The notes under the pieces: generated by a model
Databases searched by the model: none
What the model saw: only the letters and a program-made list of their open reading frames with translations
Told to the model about the DNA's origin: nothing
Program-made: the position numbers and the translations under genes
Part shown: positions 18,675 through 27,509 of the stretch, in pieces
Position numbering within the stretch: the stretch's first letter is position 1
Layout of the letters: each line of letters starts with the position of its first letter
Assembly (NCBI GenBank): GCA_027451085.1
Contig: DAIDKA010000192.1
Coordinates: forward strand, 1 to 32,209
DNA from: Gammaproteobacteria bacterium
GTDB lineage: Bacteria > Pseudomonadota > Gammaproteobacteria > Steroidobacterales > Steroidobacteraceae
DNA: 32,209 nucleotides
Direction of reading: 5' to 3'

Positions 18675-20176
18675 GGTTGCGGGCCACAGCCGTTACCGTG
18701 CTGGGCGCCTCGCTGCTGTCCGCGTGCAATCTTGCGCCGGTGTATGAGCCGCCGCATTTCATCCTGCCCGACTCCTACCAGGGCAGCGGTCCGTTCCGCG
18801 TCGCGCAGCCGGCCGCTGCGGCGGCTTCGCGTGATGCCTGGTGGACGGTGTTCAACGACCCGGTGCTCAGTGGGCTGGAGGCGCAGCTGAACGCGGCCAA
18901 TCCTGACCTCGGCATCGCGGTGGAGCATTACACCCAGGCCCGCGACCTGGCTGCCGAGGCACGATCACAGCTCTATCCACAGGTCGGTGCGGGCGGTCAG
19001 CTCTCGGACAACCGGCAGTCCGACCGCCGGCTGTTCCGCAGCTTCCAGAGCCACAGTCCGGACGTGGAGGCTTCCAACGAAGTACTCGGCTCGGCGTCGT
19101 GGGAGCCGGACTTCTGGCAGCAGGTACGCAATCTAACCCGCGAGCAGCAGCGGCTCGCGCAGGCCAGCGCAGCGGATCTCGCCACGGCGCGGCTGAGCCT
19201 GCAGGCTGAGCTTGCGACCGACTATCTGGGCATCCGCGGTCTGGACCAGCAGCTTCAGGTGCTGCGCCAGTCCATCGCGGCGTTTGAGCAGGCGGTTGAA
19301 GTGACCGGCCTGCGGTACCACGGAGGAGTGGCCTCCGGGCTCGACTATGCGCGGGCCCGGAGCCAGCTCGGGTCGGCCAAGGCACAGCAGAGCGAGACCG
19401 CGCTGCAGCGCGAGCTGCTGCAGCACGCCATTGCAGTGCTCGTGGGTGCCATTCCCAGCGCGTTTACGCTCCCGGCACGGCACGCCTACCAGCCGGTCCC
19501 GTCCGTTCTGCCCACCGGAGTGCCCTCACAGTTGCTGCAACGGCGGCCGGACATCGCGGGCGCGGAGCGGCGGATGGCCGCTGCCAATGCCGCCATCGGT
19601 GTATCGCGCGCCGCCTTCTACCCGAATGTGACGCTGTTCGGTGGCGCGGGCTTCCAGGACAGCGGCTTCAACCTGATCAATCTCCCCGACAGCCTCTGGT
19701 CGATCGGTGCCGGGGTCATGCTGCCGCTGTTCGAGGGCGGGCTGCACCGCGCCGAACTGCAGCGCTCCTGGTCGCAGTACGCCGAGACGCGCGACAACTT
19801 CCGGGTCACGGTGCTCGCCGCCTTCCAGGAAGTCGAAGATGGACTCAGCAGCAGCCAGCGCCTGAAGGCCGAGGTTGAGCAGCAGCATGAGGCCAGCCGG
19901 CAGGCTGCCGAGGCGCTGGCACTGTCCACCACGCTGTACCGCGATGGCCTGGATAACTATCTGAGCGTGGCGGTCGCACAGGTCGCCGCGCTCGCGGCGC
20001 GCACTCAGGAGGTCCAGCTGCAGGCGCGGCAGATGCAGGCCGCAGTGTCGCTGATCCTCGCGCTCGGCGGTGGCTGGAACGCGAAGGACCTGCCTGACCA
20101 GCGCAGCGTGCTGCCGTTCGGACCGTTCGACTACGGCGTGCCGGCCGGCACCGGCACCGGACCGGACCTGCATTAG
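18671..20176 (+). CDS. Outer-membrane efflux lipoprotein (NodT/OprM family)
   Basis: A 501-residue TolC-like channel that completes the tripartite exporter. The signal peptide ends in the lipobox LSAC, with lipidated C19 following MRLRATAVTVLGAS. The two OEP repeats are visible, including DAWWTVFNDPVLSGLEAQL at the start and RRPDIAGAERRMAAANAAIG at the beginning of the second, a strong NodT-family signature. The ATG at 18671 overlaps the adaptor stop in an ATGA, showing translational coupling. It closes the operon; a GC-rich stem follows at 20191-20205. Confidence 0.94.
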   Translation: MRLRATAVTVLGASLLSACNLAPVYEPPHFILPDSYQGSGPFRVAQPAAAAASRDAWWTVFNDPVLSGLEAQLNAANPDLGIAVEHYTQARDLAAEARSQLYPQVGAGGQLSDNRQSDRRLFRSFQSHSPDVEASNEVLGSASWEPDFWQQVRNLTREQQRLAQASAADLATARLSLQAELATDYLGIRGLDQQLQVLRQSIAAFEQAVEVTGLRYHGGVASGLDYARARSQLGSAKAQQSETALQRELLQHAIAVLVGAIPSAFTLPARHAYQPVPSVLPTGVPSQLLQRRPDIAGAERRMAAANAAIGVSRAAFYPNVTLFGGAGFQDSGFNLINLPDSLWSIGAGVMLPLFEGGLHRAELQRSWSQYAETRDNFRVTVLAAFQEVEDGLSSSQRLKAEVEQQHEASRQAAEALALSTTLYRDGLDNYLSVAVAQVAALAARTQEVQLQARQMQAAVSLILALGGGWNAKDLPDQRSVLPFGPFDYGVPAGTGTGPDLH

Positions 20177-20190
20177 GCTTCGAGGCCCCG

Positions 20191-20205
20191 GGCGGGCTGC
20201 CCGCC
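20191..20205 (+). other. GC-rich hairpin after the efflux operon
   Basis: GGCGGG and CCCGCC form a perfect six-base-pair stem around a CTG loop, 15 bases after the channel stop. No T-run follows, so it is not a classical intrinsic terminator; it may stabilise the mRNA 3' end or slow polymerase. Confidence 0.35.
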
Positions 20206-20248
20206 ACGGCATTGCCCCCATGGCACGGTCCTGCGGATAATCCCCGGC

Positions 20249-21250
20249 ATGACAACCACCAACAGCAGCGCCACGCGCCACATCGTCACTCTCCAGGCCC
20301 ATGCCCTCGCCCATCAGGCGCAGCATCCCGACGCCTCCGGTACTTTTTCCTGGATCCTGTCAGCGGTCGCGGGGTCAGCCAAGCGCATCGCGGCCGCCGT
20401 GCGTCGCGCGCGCCTGGAAGACGTCCTGGGCAGTGCGGGCGAAACCAACGTGCAGGGTGAGACGCAGCAGAAGCTCGATGTCATCGCCAATGAAATCCTG
20501 CTCCAGACGCTGAGTGAGCGCGAAGGCGTTGCGGTCATTGCTTCCGAGGAGAACGAGGAACCGGTGCTGCTGCGGGTCGAGGACGACGGTCAATCACGCT
20601 ACTGCGTGCTGTTCGATCCGCTCGACGGTTCCTCGAACCTCGACATCTGTGGTTCGGTGGGCACCATCTTCAGCATCCTGAGCAAGGACGCGGCAACCCC
20701 GGCCGCGGATGCCATCCTGCAGCCCGGCAAGCGGCAGGTCGCCGCCGGCTATGTCCTGTACGGCTCCTCCACCGTCATGGTGCTGACCATCGGCAGCGGC
20801 GTGGACATGTTCGTGCTCGATCCGTCCATCGGCGCCTTCGTGCGGGTCGCGCAGGGCCTGAGAATCCCGCCGACGAACAAGTGCTACTCGCTGAACGAGG
20901 CCAATCGCCGGACCTTCCCCGAGGGCTACCAGAAGTACCTGGACTGGGCGCAATCCAACGGTTATTCCAGCCGCTATGTCGGCGCCATGGTGGGCGACGT
21001 GCACCGCGTGCTGCTGCAGGGCGGCGTGTTCATGTACCCGCCGACGGCCAAGGCGCCCAAGGGCAAGCTGCGGCTGATGTACGAAGCCAACCCCATGGCC
21101 ATGCTGGTGGAGCAGGCCGGCGGCAAGGCGCTGGCCGCCCCGGGCCAGCGCATCCTCGATGTACAGCCCGAGGCGGTGCATCAGCGCTGCAGCGTCATTC
21201 TCGGCAGCAGCGCCGAGGTCGACGCCGTGGTGGCGCAGCTCGCCGGCTGA
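20249..21250 (+). CDS. fbp: Fructose-1,6-bisphosphatase class I
   Basis: It hydrolyses fructose 1,6-bisphosphate to fructose 6-phosphate, the committed step of gluconeogenesis. The 333-residue product has the metal-binding SEENEE (99-104) and the signature [11 protein letters not shown] (122-132). The substrate-binding motif [20 protein letters not shown] and the C-terminal [15 protein letters not shown] are also present, so it looks complete and active. It is cytoplasmic. The gene begins 72 bases after the efflux operon and recQ starts 10 bases after it, so the two may be co-transcribed although their functions are unrelated. Confidence 0.97.
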   Translation: MTTTNSSATRHIVTLQAHALAHQAQHPDASGTFSWILSAVAGSAKRIAAAVRRARLEDVLGSAGETNVQGETQQKLDVIANEILLQTLSEREGVAVIASEENEEPVLLRVEDDGQSRYCVLFDPLDGSSNLDICGSVGTIFSILSKDAATPAADAILQPGKRQVAAGYVLYGSSTVMVLTIGSGVDMFVLDPSIGAFVRVAQGLRIPPTNKCYSLNEANRRTFPEGYQKYLDWAQSNGYSSRYVGAMVGDVHRVLLQGGVFMYPPTAKAPKGKLRLMYEANPMAMLVEQAGGKALAAPGQRILDVQPEAVHQRCSVILGSSAEVDAVVAQLAG

Positions 21251-21260
21251 AACCCAGGCA

Positions 21261-23072
21261 ATGCCCCGCACCGCGCTCGACATCCTCCACAGCGTCTTCG
21301 GCTATCCCGGTTTCCGGGGCCAGCAGCAGGCCATCGTCGAGCATGTGGCGGAGGGTGGCGATGCGCTGGTGCTGATGCCCACCGGCGGCGGCAAATCGCT
21401 GTGCTACCAGATTCCCGCGCTGCTGCGGCAGGGCACCGGCATCGTGGTGTCACCGTTGATCGCCTTGATGCAGGACCAGGTGGAGGCGCTGCGCGCCGCG
21501 GGCGTCGCGGCGGCATACCTGAACTCCAGCCTCGACGCCCAGGCGCAGCGCGAGGTCGAGCGCCTGTTTCTGGCGGGCGGGCTGGACCTGCTGTATGTGG
21601 CGCCGGAGCGCCTGCTGACCCCGCGGTTCATGGGCCTGATCGAGCAGGCACAGATTGCGCTGTTCGCCATCGACGAGGCGCACTGCGTGTCGCAGTGGGG
21701 GCACGACTTCCGGCCTGAGTACCGCCAGCTCACGGTGCTGCACGAGCGTTTCCCGCAGGTGCCGCGCGTCGCGCTCACTGCCACCGCCGACCAGCGTACG
21801 CGCGAGGAGATCGCGGAGCGGCTCGCGCTGGGCGCAGCGCGCCAGTTTGTCGCAAGCTTCGACCGCCCGAACTTGTGCTACCGCGTGATGCTGAAGCACA
21901 ACCCGCGCACGCAGCTGATGCAGTTTCTCGCAGGTCACGGTGGCGAGGCTGGCATCGTGTACGCGCTCAGCCGCAAGAAAGTGGACGAGACCGCCGCCTG
22001 GCTGGCCGCCGCCGGCATCGATGCCCTGCCGTACCATGCCGGTCTCGATGCAGCCACGCGCGCCAGCAATCAGCAGCGGTTCCTGCGAGAGGACGGGGTG
22101 GTGATGGTGGCCACGGTGGCCTTCGGCATGGGTATCGACAAGCCGGATGTGCGCTTCGTGGCGCATCTCGATCTGCCGCGCAGCCTGGAGGGCTACTATC
22201 AGGAGACGGGTCGTGGTGGCCGCGATGGACTGCCCGCCGAGGCGTGGATGATCTACGGCCTCGCCGACGTGGTGACGATGAGCCAGATGATCGCGCAGTC
22301 GGAATCGGCCGACGATCGCAAGCGCATCGAACGGCAGAAGCTGGAATTGCTGCTGGCTTATGCCGAGGCCACGCGCTGCCGGCGCGAACTGCTGCTGGGC
22401 GCGTTCGGCGAGGACTTCCAGGGTCCCTGCGGCCGTTGCGACAATTGCCAGCAGCCGCCGCAGACCTGGGATGCCACCGTGCCTGCGCAAAAGGCGCTGT
22501 CCGCGGTATATCGCAGCGGCCAGCGTTTCGGTGCCGGCCACGTCATCGACATCCTGCGCGGCGTGGACAATGAGCGCATGAGCCAGCTGGGTCATGACAG
22601 GCTCTCCACCTTCGGCATTGGCACCGACATGGACGAGCAGGGATGGCGTTCGGTGTTCCGCCAGCTGCTGGCCACAGGCCTGCTCGCCACTGATGCGGAA
22701 GGCTATGGCACGCTGCGCCTGACCCACGCCAGTCGGGCCGTGCTCAGCGCCGGCCAGCGCGTGCTGCTGCGGCAGGACGCCAAGCCTGTTCGCGCCACCC
22801 GCAGGCGCCGGGACGGCCAGGTCATCACCGGCGCCAATCTTGGCATTGAAGCCCGCGAACAGTCGCTCTGGAATGCGCTGCGTGCCCTGCGCACGCAGCT
22901 CGCCCGCCAGCAAGGCGTGCCGCCCTATGTGGTGTTCCACGATGCAACCCTGCTGGCGATGCTGCGCGCGATGCCAGCGGATGAGGACGAACTCGCCCAG
23001 GTCAGCGGCGTCGGGGAAGCCAAGCTGCAGCGCTATGGCCGCGACTTCCTCGCCGTCATCAACGCGGGCTGA
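21261..23072 (+). CDS. recQ: ATP-dependent DNA helicase RecQ
   Basis: A 3'-to-5' DNA helicase that unwinds recombination and replication intermediates. The ATG at 21261 gives 603 residues; the longer frame reaching back into fbp lacks homology. Walker A TGGGKS (41-46), the DEAH box (138-141) and the aromatic-rich loop [13 protein letters not shown] are present. The second RecA-like lobe has [17 protein letters not shown] and ETGRGGRDG. The zinc-binding cysteines ([20 protein letters not shown], then CDNC), RQC domain and C-terminal HRDC domain ([14 protein letters not shown] to [13 protein letters not shown]) follow. This is the full bacterial domain set. It converges on trxA with only three bases between stop codons. 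Confidence 0.97.
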   Translation: MPRTALDILHSVFGYPGFRGQQQAIVEHVAEGGDALVLMPTGGGKSLCYQIPALLRQGTGIVVSPLIALMQDQVEALRAAGVAAAYLNSSLDAQAQREVERLFLAGGLDLLYVAPERLLTPRFMGLIEQAQIALFAIDEAHCVSQWGHDFRPEYRQLTVLHERFPQVPRVALTATADQRTREEIAERLALGAARQFVASFDRPNLCYRVMLKHNPRTQLMQFLAGHGGEAGIVYALSRKKVDETAAWLAAAGIDALPYHAGLDAATRASNQQRFLREDGVVMVATVAFGMGIDKPDVRFVAHLDLPRSLEGYYQETGRGGRDGLPAEAWMIYGLADVVTMSQMIAQSESADDRKRIERQKLELLLAYAEATRCRRELLLGAFGEDFQGPCGRCDNCQQPPQTWDATVPAQKALSAVYRSGQRFGAGHVIDILRGVDNERMSQLGHDRLSTFGIGTDMDEQGWRSVFRQLLATGLLATDAEGYGTLRLTHASRAVLSAGQRVLLRQDAKPVRATRRRRDGQVITGANLGIEAREQSLWNALRALRTQLARQQGVPPYVVFHDATLLAMLRAMPADEDELAQVSGVGEAKLQRYGRDFLAVINAG

Positions 23073-23075
23073 ACC

Positions 23076-23402
23076 TCACACGTTGGCGGTGATGAAGGCG
23101 TAGAGCTGGTTCTTGCTCAAGGCGCCCACATGCGTCGCCACGGGCCTGCCACCCTTGAACAGCATCAGGGTGGGGATGCCGCGTACACCATACCGGCTGG
23201 GGGTGGCCGGGTTTTCGTCGATGTTGAGCTTGGCCACTTCCACCTGGCCGGCATGCTCCACGGCGGATTGCTCCACTGCCGGTGCGATCATGCGGCAGGG
23301 TCCGCACCACTCGGCCCAGTAGTCCACCAGCACGGGCTTGTCGGCCTTCAGTACGTCCTGCTCGAAGCTCTGGTCAGTCACGGTCTTGACGGCGTGATTC
23401 AT
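23076..23402 (-). CDS. trxA: Thioredoxin
   Basis: A small cytoplasmic dithiol reductant serving ribonucleotide reductase, methionine sulfoxide reductases and peroxiredoxins. The ATG at 23402 has AAGGAG five to six bases upstream and gives 108 residues, standard for TrxA. The active site is WCGPC (32-36), with the conserved D27 in [11 protein letters not shown] and the cis-proline motif GIPT. The frame continues 11 codons upstream, but these lack a ribosome-binding site. Transcribed divergently from the LysR gene across a 117-base gap. Confidence 0.96.
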   Translation of the reverse strand: MNHAVKTVTDQSFEQDVLKADKPVLVDYWAEWCGPCRMIAPAVEQSAVEHAGQVEVAKLNIDENPATPSRYGVRGIPTLMLFKGGRPVATHVGALSKNQLYAFITANV

Positions 23403-23489
23403 AAGACTCCTTCTGGTCGTTCGATCCGGGCTCAAGTCCCACCTGAATGCACTTTATTGCCCCGCTGAAATGGGATAAATAGAAGAGCA

Positions 23490-23515
23490 GGAATTCAATA
23501 TTCCGATTTCTGAAT
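23490..23515. promoter_or_regulatory. Candidate LysR-type operator
   Basis: Two overlapping symmetric elements lie just before the LysR start codon at 23520: GGAAT-N5-ATTCC (23490-23504) and ATTC-N8-GAAT (23500-23515), the latter containing the T-N11-A spacing typical of LysR-family boxes (T23502, A23514). The site is AT-rich in a GC-rich background and sits in the divergent LysR/trxA gap, consistent with autoregulation. Confidence 0.45.
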
Positions 23516-23519
23516 AATC

Positions 23520-24458
23520 ATGGATAAGCTGCAGGCCATGGCCCTGTTCGTCCGGGTGGTCGAAACCGGCGGTATCACCCGTGCAGCAGACAGCCTGGGG
23601 ATTCCACCGGCTACGGCCAGTACGCTGATCCGCAAGCTCGAGACCCAACTCAAGGTCAGGCTGCTCAACCGCACCACCCGGCGGGTGAGCGTCACGCCCG
23701 ACGGTCAGGCCTATTACGCGCACGCCGTCGCCATCCTGGACCAGGTACAGGAGGCGGAAGAGGCTCTGCTGCAGCATCAGGCCGCCCCGAGAGGCCGCCT
23801 GCGGGTGGATGTGCCTACGCTGATTGCGCGCGCAGTCATCGTGCCCGCTCTGCCGGGACTGTTCTCACGCTACCCGGAGCTCGAACTGGCGCTGGCCGGC
23901 AACGAGCGGCACGTGGACCTGGTGGAGGCGGGCATCGACTGCGCATTGTGGGCGGGGGAGGTGGAATATCCCGGCCTCGTTGCACGGCGCGTGGGCTCGC
24001 TGTACTTCGCCACCTGCGCCGCCCCGGCCTACCTGGCAGAGCACGGCATGCCGCGGCATCCGCACGAACTGCGGCAGCATCACTGTCTCAACCATTTCTC
24101 GCCGCGCACCGGTGACAACGTCGGGTGGACGTTCTCCAAGGGCGCGGAACGGGTCCAGGCGCTGTTTCCGGGGCACCTGGCGCTGGAGGACGAGAACAGC
24201 TACGTGGCAGCGGCCGAGGCCGGGCTCGGGATCGCCCAGGTACCCGCGTTCATTCTCAAGGAGGCGATGGAGCGCGGCACGCTGCAACTGGTGCTGGGTG
24301 ACTGGTTCCCCGAACCCCTGGCCCTCTCGATCGTGTACCCGCAGAACCGCCACCTGTCACGCAAGGTGCGGGTGTTCGTCGACTGGCTGGCGCAACTGCT
24401 CGACGCACACGATGGCATCCAGCTGCGTTCGACGTTGCCGCGGCGGGCACACCCGTAG
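23520..24458 (+). CDS. LysR family transcriptional regulator
   Basis: A 312-residue regulator with an N-terminal winged helix-turn-helix (MDKLQAMALFVRVVETGGIT, then AADSLGIPPATASTLIRKLE). The C-terminal effector domain has the usual segments, among them GRLRVDVPTLIARAVIVPALP and LVEAGIDCALWAGEV. The sequence resembles the large CrgA/AaeR-like subgroup; its ligand is not predictable. It stands 41 bases before the SnoaL-like gene on the same strand. This makes it either the first gene of, or the local regulator of, the 24500-29530 operon. A symmetrical AT-rich element directly upstream of its start suggests autoregulation. Confidence 0.92.
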   Translation: MDKLQAMALFVRVVETGGITRAADSLGIPPATASTLIRKLETQLKVRLLNRTTRRVSVTPDGQAYYAHAVAILDQVQEAEEALLQHQAAPRGRLRVDVPTLIARAVIVPALPGLFSRYPELELALAGNERHVDLVEAGIDCALWAGEVEYPGLVARRVGSLYFATCAAPAYLAEHGMPRHPHELRQHHCLNHFSPRTGDNVGWTFSKGAERVQALFPGHLALEDENSYVAAAEAGLGIAQVPAFILKEAMERGTLQLVLGDWFPEPLALSIVYPQNRHLSRKVRVFVDWLAQLLDAHDGIQLRSTLPRRAHP

Positions 24459-24499
24459 CACACTGCGCCGCTGCATTGCGAAAACAACAAGGTGGGCCC

Positions 24500-25054
24500 A
24501 TGAAGATCAGATTCCTGCCGGTGCTGGCGGCCGCCTGCGCCACGACCTTCGCAGCGGCGGCCTTTGCCGGCTATGCCGATGACCGCGCCGAGATCGAGAA
24601 CCTGTCCAACAAGTACATGGTGGCCGTCGATGCCGGTGACATCGACACCGTCATGTCCACCTGGGCCGAGGACAGTGAGCTAGACTGGGTGGGTGGCGTG
24701 GTGCGCGGCAAGGCCAACATCCGCAAGGTCATGTCAAACTTCGGCGGCAGCCGCAAGGTGGACATCCCGGAAGGGGCCACTTCCCGGCCGCGCACCCACC
24801 ACCAGATCGTCAACCATGTCATCGACGTCGATGGCAATGTGGCCCACACCACGGCCTACTGGTTCGCCATCACCAACAACACTCCGCAGCACGACGTGCA
24901 GTTGCTGTATTTCGGCCACTATGAAGACACGCTGGTGAAGGTCAATGGCCACTGGCTGTTCAAGGTGCGCAAGGTGTACAACGAGTCCGAGCCCAACCGT
25001 GCGCTGTTCTATCCCGGCCTGGGCGAAAAAGATCCGCGGCAGCCGCAGCATTGA
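24500..25054 (+). CDS. Exported SnoaL-like (NTF2-fold) protein
   Basis: The ATG at 24500, after AAGGTGG, gives 184 residues. A Sec signal peptide (MKIRFLPVLAAACATTFAAA, cleavage likely after AFA at 23) directs it to the periplasm. The mature part is a SnoaL/NTF2-like cone: an N-terminal helix pair (EIENLSNKYMVAVDAGDIDT), a loop GGVVRGKANIRKVM and a strand with THHQIVNHVIDVDGNVAHTT. SnoaL-fold proteins include dehydratases, isomerases, cyclases and non-catalytic binders; the THH pair could be catalytic, but no reaction can be named. Exported members are less common than cytoplasmic ones. It is followed 43 bases later by another exported protein, and both sit before the carotenoid-oxygenase gene. 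Confidence 0.8.
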   Translation: MKIRFLPVLAAACATTFAAAAFAGYADDRAEIENLSNKYMVAVDAGDIDTVMSTWAEDSELDWVGGVVRGKANIRKVMSNFGGSRKVDIPEGATSRPRTHHQIVNHVIDVDGNVAHTTAYWFAITNNTPQHDVQLLYFGHYEDTLVKVNGHWLFKVRKVYNESEPNRALFYPGLGEKDPRQPQH

Positions 25055-25097
25055 AATCGCCATGAGCCGGCGCCGCTCGCCGGCGTCAGGAGACGTG

Positions 25098-26015
25098 ATG
25101 AAGAAATTGTCCCTGTGCACGCTGGTGCTGGCCGGTGTGGCCCTGTCGGTCGCCGCGAACGCCGCGGGCCACGATTCCTGCGATGCAAAGTGCCTGTCGA
25201 CCATCGGCGATGAGTACCGGGCGGCCTATCTCGCCCACGACAGCAGCAAGGCGCCGTTCGCTGCGCACGTGCGCTACACCGAGAACATGGCGGAAATGCC
25301 GTTTCCGGATGGCAGCTGGGACGTGGTCACGCAGGAGGTCGGCCCGGCGCTGACCTTCACTGATCCCGCGACCGGCGGCATCGGCATCTACACCGCCATC
25401 ATGATGCGCGATGTCCCGGCGTTCCTGGCGATCCGCCTGAAGGTACGGCATGGACACATCACGCAGGTGGAGCACCTGCTGTCCACCAAGCGCCTGGTCA
25501 GCGGCCCGCCGACCCCTTTCGGCAACGTCCACACCCTGGTGCATGATCCGGAAATGGCGCGCCTGCTGACTCCGGCGGAGAAGCGTCCGCGCGCGCAGCT
25601 GGTCCGGATCGCCGACGGCTACTACGATACGCTGGCGCGCAACGACGGTACGCTGCACACCAGGTTCTCACCCCGCTGCCACCGCATCGAAAACGGCCTG
25701 GAGACGGCCGCGGACGGCTGCGCCACGCGCTTCAAACTCGGCTACTTCCGCTTCAATGAACGCGTGCGGCGCGAGCCCGTCCTGGTGGACGAGGCCCGGG
25801 GCCTGGTGATGTTCCGCGGTTTCATCGACCACAAGGGCAACGTGATCGATTACACCCTGACGGATGGCAAGAAGATGACTTCGCCCTTCCAGGAGCCGCA
25901 GACCTGGAGTTTCATCGAAACCTTCAAGGTGGCGAACGGCGAGGTGGGTCCGGTGGAAGCCGACTTCATCGGTTCGCCGTACTACCAGTCCTCGCCCTGG
26001 ATCGTGAAGCACTGA
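25098..26015 (+). CDS. Exported DUF8021-like protein of unknown function
   Basis: The ATG at 25098, after AGGAG, gives 305 residues with a Sec signal peptide (MKKLSLCTLVLAGVALSVAA, cleavage near NAA). The mature start CDAKCLSTIGDEYRAAYLAHD and RYTENMAEMP resemble a domain I know mainly from fungal secreted proteins and some proteobacteria (DUF8021), which has an NTF2-like appearance. The segment DGCATRFKLGYFRF is likely a second conserved block. Four cysteines (C28, C32 and one each in PRCHR and DGCAT) could form disulfides. The reaction is unknown. Gene order (after SnoaL-like, before RPE65-family) suggests that it works on the same substrate, which is only inference. The frame runs further upstream into the previous gene, but the signal peptide fixes the start. 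Confidence 0.7.
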   Translation: MKKLSLCTLVLAGVALSVAANAAGHDSCDAKCLSTIGDEYRAAYLAHDSSKAPFAAHVRYTENMAEMPFPDGSWDVVTQEVGPALTFTDPATGGIGIYTAIMMRDVPAFLAIRLKVRHGHITQVEHLLSTKRLVSGPPTPFGNVHTLVHDPEMARLLTPAEKRPRAQLVRIADGYYDTLARNDGTLHTRFSPRCHRIENGLETAADGCATRFKLGYFRFNERVRREPVLVDEARGLVMFRGFIDHKGNVIDYTLTDGKKMTSPFQEPQTWSFIETFKVANGEVGPVEADFIGSPYYQSSPWIVKH

Positions 26016-26036
26016 TCTTACTTAAAGGAAGAGTCC

Positions 26037-27509
26037 ATGGTTGATTTCGCACAGGTTCAGAGCAAGACAGGCTTCGGTGCCCCGGAACGCTTCGAGGGCG
26101 AGGTGGCGGATTGCGAGGTGCTGGGGCGGATCCCGAAGGACCTCGACGGCAGCTTCTTCCGCGTGGGTGGGGACTTCCTGTACCCACCGATGTTCCACGA
26201 CGATGCGCCGCTGAACTCGGACGGCTACATCAGTGCATTCCGCCTCAACAACGGCAGGGTGAGCTACCGCGGCCGTTATGTTCGAACCCGCCGCTATCAG
26301 AACGACCTCGCTGCGGGCCGTCAGCTCTACGGCTACTACCGCAATCCCTACACCGATGACCCCTCGATCCGCGACCCGGAGCATCCGAACCTGCGCACGG
26401 TCTCCAACACGACGCCGGTGGTGCACGGCGGCAGGCTCTTCACCCTGAAGGAGGACGGACTGCCGCACCATATCGACCCGCTGACGCTCGAGACCAAGGG
26501 GACATGGGACTTCGACGGCCAGTGGAAGAGCCAGACCTTCACCGCGCACCCCAAGCTCGACCCCCTGACCGGTGAAATGGTGGCGTTCGGCTACGAGGCT
26601 TCCGGCCTGGCCACCAACGACGTCTATATCGCCACCGTTGGATCCGGCGGTCGCGTGACGCACGAGATGCGCGTCAAGACACCGTACATGACCATGCTGC
26701 ACGACGTGGCGGTCACGCACCGGCGCTTCATCATCCCCATGTGCGGCTACACCACGAGCCTCGACATCCTCAAGGCCGGCAAGATCCACTGGTGGTGGGA
26801 CAACTCCAAGCCGGCCTATATCGGCGTGCTCTCGCGCACCGGCGACGGCTCGGACATCCGCTGGTTCAAGGGACCGCCGCGCTGCATGATGCACACGTTC
26901 AACGCCTACGATGACGGCGACAAGGTCGTGATCTATGCGCCGTTCTGGGATGGCAACTTCTTCCCGTTCTTCCCCAACACCGACGGTACGGCCTTTGATC
27001 CGAAGCGGGCCCGCGCCTTCGTGCGCAAGATCACCATCGACCTGAAGTCGAAGGGCGAGGGCTATGAAGAGGAGATCCTGTATCCCTTCCCGGTGGTGGA
27101 CCTGGGCAAGGTGGACCCCCGGGCGCTGACGCTGCACAACCGTTATGGTTACACCAGTTTTGCCGACGCGACCCGACCGTTCGATGCCGCCCATGCCAAC
27201 GGCCTGGCGCAGGGCCGGGCGAACAACTGCTACGGCCGCTTCGACTTCCACACCGGCAAGTTCGATGCCTACTTCGCCGGCCCCACGCACACCCTGCAGG
27301 AGTGCAGTTTCGTGCCGCGCCCCGGTGGTCACGAAGAGGGCGACGGCTACCTGGTGGGTGTGGCGCAGAACTATGCCGAAATGCGCTCCGAGCTGATCAT
27401 TGCGGATGCGCGTGACCTGGCCGCCGGGGACGTGGCGCGGGTCATCCTGCCGTTCCGCACCAGCGCCCAGGTGCACGGCATCTGGGCTTCGGCGCAAGAA
27501 CTGGCGTGA
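26037..27509 (+). CDS. Carotenoid oxygenase (RPE65) family dioxygenase, lignostilbene dioxygenase-like
   Basis: A 490-residue non-heme iron(II) enzyme of the RPE65/CCD family, which splits alkene C=C bonds of carotenoids, apocarotenoids or stilbene-type lignin dimers with O2. All four iron-ligand histidines are evident: H171 (FTAHPKLDP), H222 (MLHDVAVTHR), H286 (MMHTFNAYD) and H480 (VHGIWA). GSFFRVGGDFLYPP near the N-terminus is a family hallmark. No signal peptide, so cytoplasmic. The strong ribosome-binding site AAAGGAAGAG precedes the ATG at 26037. Among family branches the FMDH-like bacterial group cleaves lignostilbenes, resveratrol or isoeugenol; the aromatic-ring enzymes downstream favour an aryl-alkene substrate, but carotenoid-derived substrates remain possible. 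Its stop overlaps the next gene's GTG. Confidence 0.9.
   Translation: MVDFAQVQSKTGFGAPERFEGEVADCEVLGRIPKDLDGSFFRVGGDFLYPPMFHDDAPLNSDGYISAFRLNNGRVSYRGRYVRTRRYQNDLAAGRQLYGYYRNPYTDDPSIRDPEHPNLRTVSNTTPVVHGGRLFTLKEDGLPHHIDPLTLETKGTWDFDGQWKSQTFTAHPKLDPLTGEMVAFGYEASGLATNDVYIATVGSGGRVTHEMRVKTPYMTMLHDVAVTHRRFIIPMCGYTTSLDILKAGKIHWWWDNSKPAYIGVLSRTGDGSDIRWFKGPPRCMMHTFNAYDDGDKVVIYAPFWDGNFFPFFPNTDGTAFDPKRARAFVRKITIDLKSKGEGYEEEILYPFPVVDLGKVDPRALTLHNRYGYTSFADATRPFDAAHANGLAQGRANNCYGRFDFHTGKFDAYFAGPTHTLQECSFVPRPGGHEEGDGYLVGVAQNYAEMRSELIIADARDLAAGDVARVILPFRTSAQVHGIWASAQELA

Noticed and set aside
21159-21260. Extended RecQ start inside fbp
   Set aside because: The extra 34 codons read a shadow frame of fbp; RecQ homology begins at the ATG at 21261.
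26190-26205. parS-like half site TGTTCCACG in the carotenoid oxygenase gene
   Set aside because: Only one arm matches; the second half (ACGATG) has no symmetry.
26022-27497. 491-codon open frame opposite the carotenoid oxygenase
   Set aside because: It mirrors the real gene almost end to end and shows no domain, whereas the plus-strand product has all four iron ligands.
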